Shown here: positions 7,200 through 12,791 of the stretch, piece after piece
Numbering within the stretch: the stretch's first letter is position 1
Layout: each line of letters begins with the position of its first letter
DNA from: JBOGXF01 sp050694275
Lineage (GTDB): Bacteria; Actinomycetota; CADDZG01; WHSQ01
NCBI GenBank assembly: GCA_050694275.1
Contig: JBOGXF010000132.1
Coordinates: 1 to 13,588 of the forward strand
Direction: 5' to 3'
DNA: 13,588 bases
Position numbers and translations under genes: made by a program
The notes under the pieces: model-generated
Told to the model about the DNA's origin: nothing
The model's database searches: none
What the model saw: the letters and a program-made list of their open reading frames with translations, nothing else

Positions 7200-7489
7200 G
7201 GCTCATGTCCCTCGGCGCGCTCCTCAGCATCCAACCGATGGAGTGCATCGACGGTGGCATGGTCGGTTACCCGTTCCAGATCCCCCCATTCGTCAGGGGT
7301 GGCAGGCGGCTTTCGTTTGTAGCCCTCGACGATCTCCTGCCCGACCACCGATTCCTGATCCTTTCTCAGGAACTCTTCCAAGACAGCACGGATCAGGGCG
7401 GACCTAGATATCCCTCGACGGGCGGCCTGCCGATCCAGCAGGTGGAGGAGTCGATCTGTCAACTGAACCATGGTCTGAGTGCGAGCCAT
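7193..7489 (-). CDS. Ribbon-helix-helix antitoxin of the MazF pair
   Basis: This 98-residue protein has a short beta-strand (MVQLTDRLL) and then the helix-turn-helix core RRGISRSALIRAVLEEFL, typical of CopG/MetJ-type RHH antitoxins. A long acidic and Pro-rich tail (PPATPDEWGD to EGHEPW) should wrap the toxin. It overlaps the MazF start by seven bases. Start: ATG 7489, which lies inside the operator repeat; ATG 7471 (MVQLTD) is an alternative, and neither has a Shine-Dalgarno site. It should neutralise MazF and repress its own operon through the tandem repeat at 7488-7508. The two RHH proteins here (this one and 6621-6857) are only distantly alike, so they did not arise by a recent local duplication. 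Confidence 0.88.
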   Translation of the reverse strand: MARTQTMVQLTDRLLHLLDRQAARRGISRSALIRAVLEEFLRKDQESVVGQEIVEGYKRKPPATPDEWGDLERVTDHATVDALHRLDAEERAEGHEPW

Positions 7490-7508
7490 AGGCCTATGAT
7501 AGCACTAT
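7488..7508. promoter_or_regulatory. Tandem operator repeat at the antitoxin-MazF promoter
   Basis: Two ATAG-n2-CTAT palindromes stand in tandem: ATAGGCCTAT at 7488-7497 and ATAGCACTAT at 7499-7508. Each starts 11 bases from the other, one helical turn. The antitoxin start codon (7489-7487, minus) is in the first unit. One-turn tandem spacing is what cooperative binding of RHH dimers requires. The sequence pattern is direct; the binding is inferred. Confidence 0.68.
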
Positions 7509-7534
7509 GGTCCCCCTGGTGGGCGGGCAGCGTA

Positions 7535-7565
7535 GTGGAGCTGATTGACCGGTGCGCGAACCGCG
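7535..7565 (+). repeat. 31-bp direct repeat, copy A
   Basis: These 31 bases, beginning GTGGAGCTGATTGA and ending GCGCGAACCGCG, recur at 11960-11990 with a single difference (C at 7549, T at 11974) and in the same orientation. Copy A lies in the spacer between the hydrolase-glycosyltransferase gene and the RHH/MazF operon. It contains a small hairpin (CGGT, six-base loop, ACCG). It is not a tRNA: no T-arm or acceptor stem can be folded around it. Confidence 0.8.
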
Positions 7566-7722
7566 ATCTGCTCCCTGGACGCCTCCCACTGCCGATCTGC
7601 GATCGACGCTCGGGGTGACGCATACCCTGTACACAACGGCCACGGCCTGCCGACGCCGCCTCGTTTCAACGGCCGAGCACCACATCGATCCCACTCAAGA
7701 CGAGGTGATGGGTCCCCTCCAG
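7566..7722. other. Spacer with no recognised gene
   Basis: Together with copy A of the repeat this makes a 233-base gap between the minus-strand fusion gene (stop at 7723) and the antitoxin gene. Open frames cross it on both strands, but none shows a recognisable protein or a ribosome-binding site. No clear terminator hairpin with a T-run follows the fusion gene. Confidence 0.5.
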
Positions 7723-9816
7723 TCAAAACGACTCGGCGATCATCGCCGCCGCGCGCGCTGCGCCGTCCGACTCGACCGACCGGTACGCGACGTTCTGCCC
7801 GACCTCTTGGGCGATCGACTCGGCGATCACTTCCGGCGGCGACGAGCCGTAGTCCATGCGCCGGCCTGCGCCGTAGCGCGTGAGCCGGTGCGGCACATGG
7901 AAGTTCTGCTCGAAATGGTTGCGCAGCGGGAAGTACAGGAACGGCCGCCGGTTCGCGGTGAGCTCCATGCACGTCGTGAGCCCGCCTTGCACCACCGCGA
8001 CATCGCACGCCGCCAGATGGCGGTACAACTCGGGCACGTAGCCGTGCACCTCGAGTCCGCCAGCGCTCAGCAACGATCCGGGGTCGATGCGTGGTCCGGC
8101 CATGACGATCATCCGGAGCTCGGGGACGAGTCGCTTCGCCTCGGGGAACGACGCGATGACGCGGCGTAGCAACGGCTCGCCCACGCCCGAACCTCCGACT
8201 GTTACGAGGCACACCTTCTCATCGGCCGCGTAGCCGAGCCGCGCGCGCAACGCTTTGACGTCGGCGGTCTCGGTCGGGTCGAAGCCCGTGATGTAGCCCG
8301 AGAAGTCGTAATGCTGTTCGGTCCAGCTCCGGATCGCCGGCAGGTCCGGCCCGAACGGCTCCGGGACGACATCGTCGGGGCTTCCGACGAAGATAGAGCG
8401 ATCGCGCAACCGCGGGAACCTCTCGATGTGCTCGATCATCTCGGCGTTGTAGTCCGCAGCGAGCCAAGCTTCGTAGTCGCCGCCGTCGGGCATCGGCAAC
8501 CACCCGACGAAGTCGGTCATCCATACGAATGGCGCGCGCTTCAGCTCGGGATTCTCGTGCAGGTAATGATCCAGCTCCCACGCCTCGTCCCCGATCACGA
8601 CGTCGAAGCTCTCATGTTCCATGAGGTCGTGGAACGCCATGAAGTTCGCCATCAGGATCTCGTCCATGCGCCGCCAGGCTTGGAACACGTGCAGATCGTG
8701 TTCGCCGCACTCGGAATCGATGTGGCCGACCTCACTCGAGAGCATCTGCGATGCAGGATGTATCCGCTCGCCCCGCGCCTCCAACGTGCACGTCACGGGA
8801 TACTGGGCGAGCCACTCGATCTCCAGATCCGGGCGGAGCTTGCGCAGCTCGTCTGCGATCGCGACGTCACGCAGCGCGTGGCCGAGCCCGATCGGCGAGG
8901 AGATGAACAACGCTCGCTTCCGCCGCTTGTTCCAGCGGGTGTACGTCGCTGGAAGCGGCCGAAGCTTGAAGAAGTCTCGCAGCACCAGATTGAAACGAAC
9001 CGGATCGCGTGTGTGGGGACTGTGACCGGCGCCCTCGAGCAACGCCAGCTCGCCGTTCATGGCTTCGGCGCTCGCGATCCCGCGGGAGGCACCGGTGATC
9101 AGGTCCTCCGATCCCTGGATCACGAGCACGGGGCAGTTCACCTTGGCGCACAGCGCGCGGACCGAGCCCTCATCCATGCCGATCATCCCGCCTAGGAACG
9201 TATCCGCGAGCACTTTGGGCGTCGTTTCGTGTGCCCACTCCATCGCATCCTCGAACGGCTTCGCCGAATGCGGTTGGTTGAAGTTCTGCGTGAAGAAGAA
9301 CTCAAGGAAGTCGTCGTAGTTCCGCAACCAATACGGGCGATTGAACTTCGCCCACCCTTCCTCGGTATCCAACTCGGCGAGGAAGTCGTAGCCGCGACCC
9401 GGCACCGACTCGCCGAGCGGAAGGTTTGGCGCCACGAACGCGGCGGCCTCGACCCGCTCGGGATGCTTCGCGGCGAGAACGAGCGCCGTCTTCGCGCCGT
9501 TCGACAATGAGACGATCGATGCGCGCTCGATGCCGACCGCATCCATCACCGCAAGCGAGTCGGCGGCGTACTCATATGGGGAGTAGGCCTGAGCTCCTTT
9601 GGGGCTATCGGATGGGGCGTGACCGCGCGGGTCGAACGTCACGACGCGCGCGTAGCGGGTGAAGTATGGGATCTGCATCTTCCAATAGCGAGAGTGGACG
9701 AGCGCCCATGTCGGGATGAAGAGGATCGTCCGCTCGCCTTCCCCGAATACCTCGTAGAACGTCTTGACGCCGTTACGTTCGACGTGCCCGGCGGCGTTAG
9801 GCTGGCGTGCTCGCAC
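7723..9816 (-). CDS. Fusion protein: alpha/beta-hydrolase domain plus GT-B glycosyltransferase domain
   Basis: This is one uninterrupted 697-residue frame. Residues 1 to about 285 are an alpha/beta-hydrolase. The nucleophile S105 is in SLSNG, where most relatives have G-x-S-x-G; the acid is D238 (GSEDLIT) and the base is H265 (EGAGHSPHT). After a basic linker (TRWNKRRKR), residues about 300-697 resemble MurG/UGT-like GT-B glycosyltransferases. SSPIGLGHALRDVAIADEL is the N-domain glycine loop, and VVQGGLTTCMEL (about 608-619) is the sugar-nucleotide binding region. GTG 9816 is preferred because AAGGAGG lies upstream at good spacing; ATG 9831 would put that site inside the gene. The start lies within the end of the tetR gene, so translation is coupled. 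No signal peptide or membrane helix is seen. The product may be glycosylation of a small lipophilic molecule coupled to ester hydrolysis; the substrate is unknown. Confidence 0.88.
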   Translation of the reverse strand: MRARQPNAAGHVERNGVKTFYEVFGEGERTILFIPTWALVHSRYWKMQIPYFTRYARVVTFDPRGHAPSDSPKGAQAYSPYEYAADSLAVMDAVGIERASIVSLSNGAKTALVLAAKHPERVEAAAFVAPNLPLGESVPGRGYDFLAELDTEEGWAKFNRPYWLRNYDDFLEFFFTQNFNQPHSAKPFEDAMEWAHETTPKVLADTFLGGMIGMDEGSVRALCAKVNCPVLVIQGSEDLITGASRGIASAEAMNGELALLEGAGHSPHTRDPVRFNLVLRDFFKLRPLPATYTRWNKRRKRALFISSPIGLGHALRDVAIADELRKLRPDLEIEWLAQYPVTCTLEARGERIHPASQMLSSEVGHIDSECGEHDLHVFQAWRRMDEILMANFMAFHDLMEHESFDVVIGDEAWELDHYLHENPELKRAPFVWMTDFVGWLPMPDGGDYEAWLAADYNAEMIEHIERFPRLRDRSIFVGSPDDVVPEPFGPDLPAIRSWTEQHYDFSGYITGFDPTETADVKALRARLGYAADEKVCLVTVGGSGVGEPLLRRVIASFPEAKRLVPELRMIVMAGPRIDPGSLLSAGGLEVHGYVPELYRHLAACDVAVVQGGLTTCMELTANRRPFLYFPLRNHFEQNFHVPHRLTRYGAGRRMDYGSSPPEVIAESIAQEVGQNVAYRSVESDGAARAAAMIAESF

Positions 9817-10447
9817 GGCCCCCTCCTTCATTCATCGTCTGCAACCACCCATCGATCGCGTCGAGCAACTCTTGGTGGCCTTCCGTCACGCCGGCATGCC
9901 GCTCGAGCATCATCCCGAGCGAGAAAGCCTCGACGAGCGCGGTGAGCGCAGGCACCGGGAAGTCGAGCGGCTCTCGTCCGTACTCGCGCACGGCTTGCTC
10001 GAGCGCATCGCGCACCATCGTCCTCCACTCGCCGGTGACGCGGCCCACGCGTTCACGGAGAGCGGGGTTGTTCCATGCCAGCGTGAAGAGCTCGAGCCAG
10101 ATCTTCTGGTACCCCGATTCCCGATCGACCTCCATGAAGTTCATCGCGGTCCGCCATTTCTCGATGAATGGGCCGGGCGCGGCATACATCGCCCGCTGGC
10201 GCTCGATCAGTCGCTCGGTGAAACGGTCGAGGGTTGCCGCGAGCACGTTCTCCATCGATCCGAAGTAGTAGTGAACGAGCCCGTGATTCACCCCGGCCTC
10301 GTCGGCGAGCCGCCGAGTCGTGATTCCCGCGTGACCGACCTCGACGAGCAGTCGCTCGGCGGCGTCCATAAGCGCCTCACGCGGGTCCGATCGATCCGCG
10401 GGAGCCCGGGCGGGCTGGACTTTGGGCGCGGCGGTCCTGGATCTCAA
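9797..10447 (-). CDS. TetR-family transcriptional regulator
   Basis: This 216-residue protein has an N-terminal helix-turn-helix at about residues 41-64 (GITTRRLADEAGVNHGLVHYYFGSMENVLAA), a textbook TetR DNA-binding segment. The remaining helices form the ligand and dimer domain. I take TTG 10447 as the start. It overlaps the cupin stop (TTGA) and has AAGGA seven bases upstream. The next in-frame ATG, at residue 27, would leave little in front of the HTH. The gene sits between the cupin and the hydrolase-glycosyltransferase genes, both on the same strand and overlapping or nearly so. It probably represses the operon through the double palindrome at 10829-10857 and releases it when a small molecule, perhaps the substrate or product of the fusion enzyme, binds. 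Confidence 0.92.
   Translation of the reverse strand: MRSRTAAPKVQPARAPADRSDPREALMDAAERLLVEVGHAGITTRRLADEAGVNHGLVHYYFGSMENVLAATLDRFTERLIERQRAMYAAPGPFIEKWRTAMNFMEVDRESGYQKIWLELFTLAWNNPALRERVGRVTGEWRTMVRDALEQAVREYGREPLDFPVPALTALVEAFSLGMMLERHAGVTEGHQELLDAIDGWLQTMNEGGGRASTPA
9822..9828 (-). promoter_or_regulatory. Ribosome-binding site of the fusion gene, inside the tetR tail
   Basis: AAGGAGG lies five bases before GTG 9816 and is located within the last codons of tetR. It decides for GTG 9816 over ATG 9831. Confidence 0.65.
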
Positions 10448-10812
10448 CCGGCCATCCTTGTCGCGATGTTAGCCAGGACCGGCGCGATCTCGTCGGTCGG
10501 GCTGAACTCGAGGAAGGTGACCCCTTCTGGTCCGCTCCGGCCGGTGTGACCCCCAGGCCAGTAATAAAGATCGCCTTCGCGGTTCACCTCTTCGGTTCCG
10601 TCGGCGTAGCGGATGTGCATGGAACCCCGCTGCACGTACCCCCAGTGCGGGCATTGACACAGATCGTTGGGAAGACCGACGAGCAGCGGCGACATGTCTA
10701 TCCCCGGCGGCAGCTCGATCGATCGGACCGTTATCCCGCCCCAGTCGGTCCCCCGTGTTTCGATGCCGCCCTCTTTCATCTCGAGAGGGATGGAGTCGAT
10801 CGGACCACGCAT
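10444..10812 (-). CDS. Small cupin-domain protein
   Basis: This 122-residue protein has a single cupin barrel. The first cupin motif surrounds CPHWGYVQRGSMHIRYADG (H56), and the second is EGDLYYWPGGHTGRS (H89). The metal-site pattern is partial, because the usual H-x-H of motif 1 is not evident. It may therefore bind a small ligand or be a non-catalytic sensor rather than a dioxygenase. ATG 10812 is the likely start, with GGGAG five bases upstream. The frame is open to 10887, but the extension would cover the operator and promoter. It is first in the cupin-tetR-fusion operon, and its stop overlaps the tetR start. Cupins of this compact type in actinobacteria are often annotated only as cupin-domain proteins; a role in handling the substrate of the operon is an inference. 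Confidence 0.82.
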   Translation of the reverse strand: MRGPIDSIPLEMKEGGIETRGTDWGGITVRSIELPPGIDMSPLLVGLPNDLCQCPHWGYVQRGSMHIRYADGTEEVNREGDLYYWPGGHTGRSGPEGVTFLEFSPTDEIAPVLANIATRMAG

Positions 10813-10828
10813 GGCTGCTCCCTTTCCT

Positions 10829-10857
10829 TTAGTCATTTGCCTAAGCCAACTGACTAA
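10829..10857. promoter_or_regulatory. Double palindromic operator of the cupin-tetR-fusion operon
   Basis: Two overlapping 16-base palindromes are visible. TTAGTCATTTGCCTAA (10829-10844) has one mismatched pair, and TAAGCCAACTGACTAA (10842-10857) has two. The outer arms TTAGTCA and TGACTAA are exact inverts. Two sites offset by 13 bases would suit two dimers of a TetR protein. The site lies between the promoter -35 element and the cupin start and covers the presumed -10. Confidence 0.68.
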
Positions 10858-10880
10858 CACACGGAGGAGCGCCGTGTCAA
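10852..10880 (-). promoter_or_regulatory. Promoter of the cupin-tetR-fusion operon
   Basis: On the minus strand, TTGACA (10880-10875) matches the -35 consensus exactly. Seventeen bases further is TTAGTC (10857-10852), a fair -10 that lies inside the operator. Transcription would begin about 30 bases before the cupin ATG. Confidence 0.6.
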
Positions 10881-10889
10881 GAGACACGA

Positions 10890-10911
10890 AAGCCGCCCCG
10901 AAGGGCGGCTT
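10890..10911 (-). terminator. Strong hairpin with UUCG loop, terminator-like on the minus strand
   Basis: A nine-base-pair stem (AAGCCGCCC with GGGCGGCTT) closes a four-base loop. Read on the minus strand the loop is TTCG, an extra-stable tetraloop, and the stem is followed by TTCGTG, a short T-rich start. It lies ten bases upstream of the operon's -35 element. It could end transcription entering from the right and so insulate the promoter. A second hairpin (GCAGTG with CACTGC, 10912-10935) abuts it. Confidence 0.6.
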
Positions 10912-10935
10912 GCAGTGGTCTTAAGAGAACACTGC

Positions 10936-11060
10936 GCGAACCGCCCTGGTCTTCGAACGTTCGCTGCCGCTGCCCTCGCCGTCTGATGTGCCGGAAGCCA
11001 ATTAGCAGCCCAACCCAGGAGCCGAAGGCCGACGCTACTGTGACTTGATTGAGGCACAAC
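10936..11060. other. Spacer upstream of the VOC gene, no recognised gene
   Basis: This stretch has no supported coding frame. It contains the palindrome CGAACGTTCG (10954-10963) and, just before its left end, the 14-base ACACTGCGCGAACC (10929-10942), which returns inverted at 11908-11921. Minus-strand frames of 70-83 residues cross it but run through the terminator-like hairpin and show no known domain. The promoter for the VOC gene should be here, but I could not identify it with confidence. Confidence 0.45.
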
Positions 11061-11077
11061 GGAGAAGGAGCAGAAGG

Positions 11078-11860
11078 ATGGACCGTCAAGTCGCCGGCTG
11101 GCCAATCTGGGTTGGCTTGGTCGCCGAAGATCTCGAGAAACAGCGCCGGTTCTACCGGGACGTGCTTGGATTATCCGAACTCGATGAGGGCGGGGACTGG
11201 GTTTGGTTCGATATGGGATGGCCTAAGTTGTTTGAAATTCTCGCGCTCGACCCCTCGCTCCCTCAGTACGAAGAACGGCGTTTCCAGGTCGCTTTTGTTA
11301 CGCATGACATTCGGCACTCACGGCAGGAACTCATCGAGCGCGGGGCCCTACCGGTGACTGACATTGAAGGCGGGATCGACTCGCATCAGTACTGGTGCTA
11401 CTTCCGCGACGCCGAAGGGAACGTATTCGAACTCGTGCAACCCCTTGGGTCTCCGTGGTCGTCGATGGGAACAGGCCCCGGGCAGATCGTGGGATGGCCT
11501 GTTTGGATTGGAGTCGTTTGCGAGAGCCTCGAAAAGCAGCAAGGCTTCTACCGCGATGTCCTCGGATTCCATCAGCTAGCGGAAAACGATCGCGTAGTTG
11601 AGTTCGACCTTGGATGGCCCAACCTGCTCGAACTGGAGCTTCGGAACTCTTCTCCCGTGCATGAACGTAGGGGGTATCACGTGTCGTTCGCAGTTGGAGA
11701 CATCCCGGGAGCACGTATGGAGCTCATGCGGCGAGGGCTGGAGCCGGTGGGCGACATCGCTGGAGGCCCGCAGGACGGTGGTTACTGGTGTTACTTCCGC
11801 GATGCAGAGGGCAACATCTTCGCCACAAGCCAGCGCCTCGGTCCACCGTGGATGGGATGA
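11078..11860 (+). CDS. Two-domain glyoxalase/VOC superfamily protein
   Basis: This 260-residue protein is made of two tandem VOC domains, at residues about 6-126 and 137-256. Both carry VAEDLEKQ.RFYRDVLG-like first helices and the same block YWCYFRDAEGN (105-115 and 236-246), evidence of an internal duplication. The first domain keeps the usual C-terminal metal ligand Glu (E118 in NVFELVQ). In the second the matching residue is A249 (NIFATSQ), so that site is probably metal-free or structural. VOC proteins include glyoxalases, ring-cleaving dioxygenases and antibiotic-binding resistance proteins; sequence alone does not choose among them. The start is ATG 11078, with AAGGAG seven bases upstream; the open frame reaches 11045 without a better site. 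Its base composition looks somewhat less GC-rich than that of the operon beside it. Confidence 0.87.
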   Translation: MDRQVAGWPIWVGLVAEDLEKQRRFYRDVLGLSELDEGGDWVWFDMGWPKLFEILALDPSLPQYEERRFQVAFVTHDIRHSRQELIERGALPVTDIEGGIDSHQYWCYFRDAEGNVFELVQPLGSPWSSMGTGPGQIVGWPVWIGVVCESLEKQQGFYRDVLGFHQLAENDRVVEFDLGWPNLLELELRNSSPVHERRGYHVSFAVGDIPGARMELMRRGLEPVGDIAGGPQDGGYWCYFRDAEGNIFATSQRLGPPWMG

Positions 11861-11898
11861 CACGTCTATGACGCTTTTCGCTCCCACTGAGGACGGCA

Positions 11899-11913
11899 CG
11901 AACCAGTGGTTCG
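11899..11913 (+). repeat. Small hairpin after the VOC gene
   Basis: CGAACC and GGTTCG pair perfectly around a three-base loop, 38 bases after the VOC stop. There is no T-run, so it is at best a weak terminator. It belongs to a cluster of GGTTCGC/GCGAACC words in this spacer (11908, 11930, 11981). Confidence 0.45.
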
Positions 11914-11959
11914 CGCAGTGTCACGATGGGGTTCGCAAAAAACGCAGGTGAACAACTCG

Positions 11960-11990
11960 GTGGAGCTGATTGATCGGTGCGCGAACCGCG
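11960..11990 (+). repeat. 31-bp direct repeat, copy B
   Basis: This is identical to 7535-7565 at 30 of 31 positions and in the same orientation. It lies just beyond the stop of the VapC gene and is separated from it by a six-base-pair hairpin (CGGGCT with AGCCCG, 11992-12010) that covers the stop codon. It is not part of any supported gene. Confidence 0.8.
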
Positions 11991-12002
11991 CCGGGCTCTT
12001 GT

Positions 12003-12440
12003 TCAGCCCGTCGCCTCTGCGTATCGGCTCTCGTCGACCACGAGCTGCCAGTAACCGGCCTCCGGTGGTGCGGCTCGAAAATCTTCGAAATCGAAGGTGA
12101 GTATCGGCAGTCCATGGCGTTCGGCGTACGCCATGACCGCAGCGTCGACGAGCCCAAGGTCAAGATCGGAGAAGCGACTGTCGATCTCAACTGCCCGTCC
12201 AAGCAAACCCTGTGAAAGGAAAGCGACCTCGTGCTCGCGCGCGGAGATCGCTGCCAAGAACGCCAGGGCAGCGGTCTTGCCCACCCGTGCTCGGAGCAGC
12301 TGATCGACCTCGACAAGGACGAGATCCGGAATGACGAGTTCGCGGCCGAGCTCTGAAACGAGGGAGGCTGCCAGCAGATGAGCCCTATCGCGCGCGTTCG
12401 CGGCGGCAACGAGCGGCCCGGTGTCGGCGACGACCTTCAC
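12003..12440 (-). CDS. vapC: PIN-domain ribonuclease toxin (VapC family)
   Basis: This 145-residue toxin should cleave RNA (tRNA, rRNA or mRNA in studied relatives) using Mg2+ or Mn2+. The acidic PIN residues are visible: D6 (VVADTGPLV), E44 (VLVEVDQLL), D99 with neighbouring D94 (DLGLVDAAVMAYAERHG), and D117 (ILTFDFEDF). It starts at GTG 12440, overlapping the stop of the RHH antitoxin upstream (GTGA). All catalytic positions are present and the frame is intact, so activity is expected. The protein ends close to copy B of the 31-bp repeat, with a weak hairpin over its stop codon. Confidence 0.92.
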   Translation of the reverse strand: MKVVADTGPLVAAANARDRAHLLAASLVSELGRELVIPDLVLVEVDQLLRARVGKTAALAFLAAISAREHEVAFLSQGLLGRAVEIDSRFSDLDLGLVDAAVMAYAERHGLPILTFDFEDFRAAPPEAGYWQLVVDESRYAEATG

Positions 12441-12664
12441 CTGCTGGGCACGAGTTCCTTCAGATATGACTCCGCTTTGCGTCCCAGATCATCGGGCCCC
12501 TCCCCGGTCGCGACGTAGCTGGGGGATCTTCGCCCCCCCTCGAGCGACCTGGCTCCCGCTTCAATCAGCCGGGCCACCGCTGCAGAAAAAGATTCGCCAT
12601 CACGCGCCATCCTTCGCACGAGTGCCTCGGTGTTGTCGGGCAAGCTCACGGTCCGGCGGGCCAT
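12437..12664 (-). CDS. vapB: Ribbon-helix-helix antitoxin (VapB type)
   Basis: This 75-residue protein starts MARRTVSLPDNTEALVRRMARDG, the RHH strand and first helix. The second helix follows (SFSAAVARLIEAGARSL), then a tail SPSYVATGEGPDDLGRKAESYLKELV that should bind the toxin. ATG 12664 has GGAGGTG five bases upstream, so I prefer it to the in-frame ATG at 12700, which would place the operator inside the gene. Its stop overlaps the VapC start (GTGA). Autoregulation through the inverted repeat at 12682-12702 is likely. Confidence 0.88.
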   Translation of the reverse strand: MARRTVSLPDNTEALVRRMARDGESFSAAVARLIEAGARSLEGGRRSPSYVATGEGPDDLGRKAESYLKELVPSR

Positions 12665-12681
12665 ATAGCCACCTCCAATTT

Positions 12682-12702
12682 GTATGAACTCAGCTATCAT
12701 AC
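12682..12702. promoter_or_regulatory. Operator/promoter of the VapBC pair
   Basis: GTATGA (12682-12687) and TCATAC (12697-12702) form an inverted repeat with a nine-base spacer. On the minus strand TATGAT (12701-12696) preceded by TGG gives an extended -10 promoter, with no clear -35. The repeat would place the bound antitoxin directly over the -10. The same GTATGA/TCATAC half-sites occur at the lone antitoxin (6854-6870). Confidence 0.6.
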
Positions 12703-12736
12703 CAGGAGAAGGCTCAGATTACGCGGCTGTGATTAA

Positions 12737-12753
12737 TAGTAGGTAGTAGTAGT
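12737..12753 (+). repeat. Short TAG-rich tract in the divergent spacer
   Basis: TAGTAGGTAGTAGTAGT is a short, imperfect three-base repeat in the 127-base spacer between vapB and the glycosyltransferase. It is the most AT-rich part of the area and may carry the promoter of the plus-strand gene. No clear -35/-10 pair was found. Confidence 0.4.
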
Positions 12754-12780
12754 CAACGGACTTGGGTGTGGGCTTGCCCG

Positions 12781-12787
12781 GGAGGTG
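12781..12787 (+). promoter_or_regulatory. Ribosome-binding site supporting a TTG start
   Basis: GGAGGTG stands four to five bases before TTG 12792. The first in-frame ATG, at codon 38, would remove the first strand and the glycine-rich loop of the glycosyltransferase, so the TTG start is well supported. Confidence 0.72.
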
Positions 12788-12791
12788 ACGC

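Noticed and set aside
7535..7565. tRNA gene or tRNA-derived attachment site at the 31-bp repeat
   Set aside because: No cloverleaf, T-loop sequence or CCA-proximal acceptor stem could be folded, and no integrase is nearby.
10813..10887. Longer cupin start at ATG 10887 or 10836
   Set aside because: It would place the promoter and operator inside the gene; GGGAG precedes ATG 10812.
10954..10963. SOS (LexA) box at CGAACGTTCG
   Set aside because: The actinobacterial box needs four bases between the two half-sites; here there are none.
10877..11105. Minus-strand open frames of 70-83 residues upstream of the cupin operon
   Set aside because: They read through a strong hairpin and the -35 region and show no domain or ribosome-binding site.
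11921..12409. Second minus-strand frame overlapping VapC
   Set aside because: It is a shadow of the PIN-domain gene in another frame, with no recognisable motifs.
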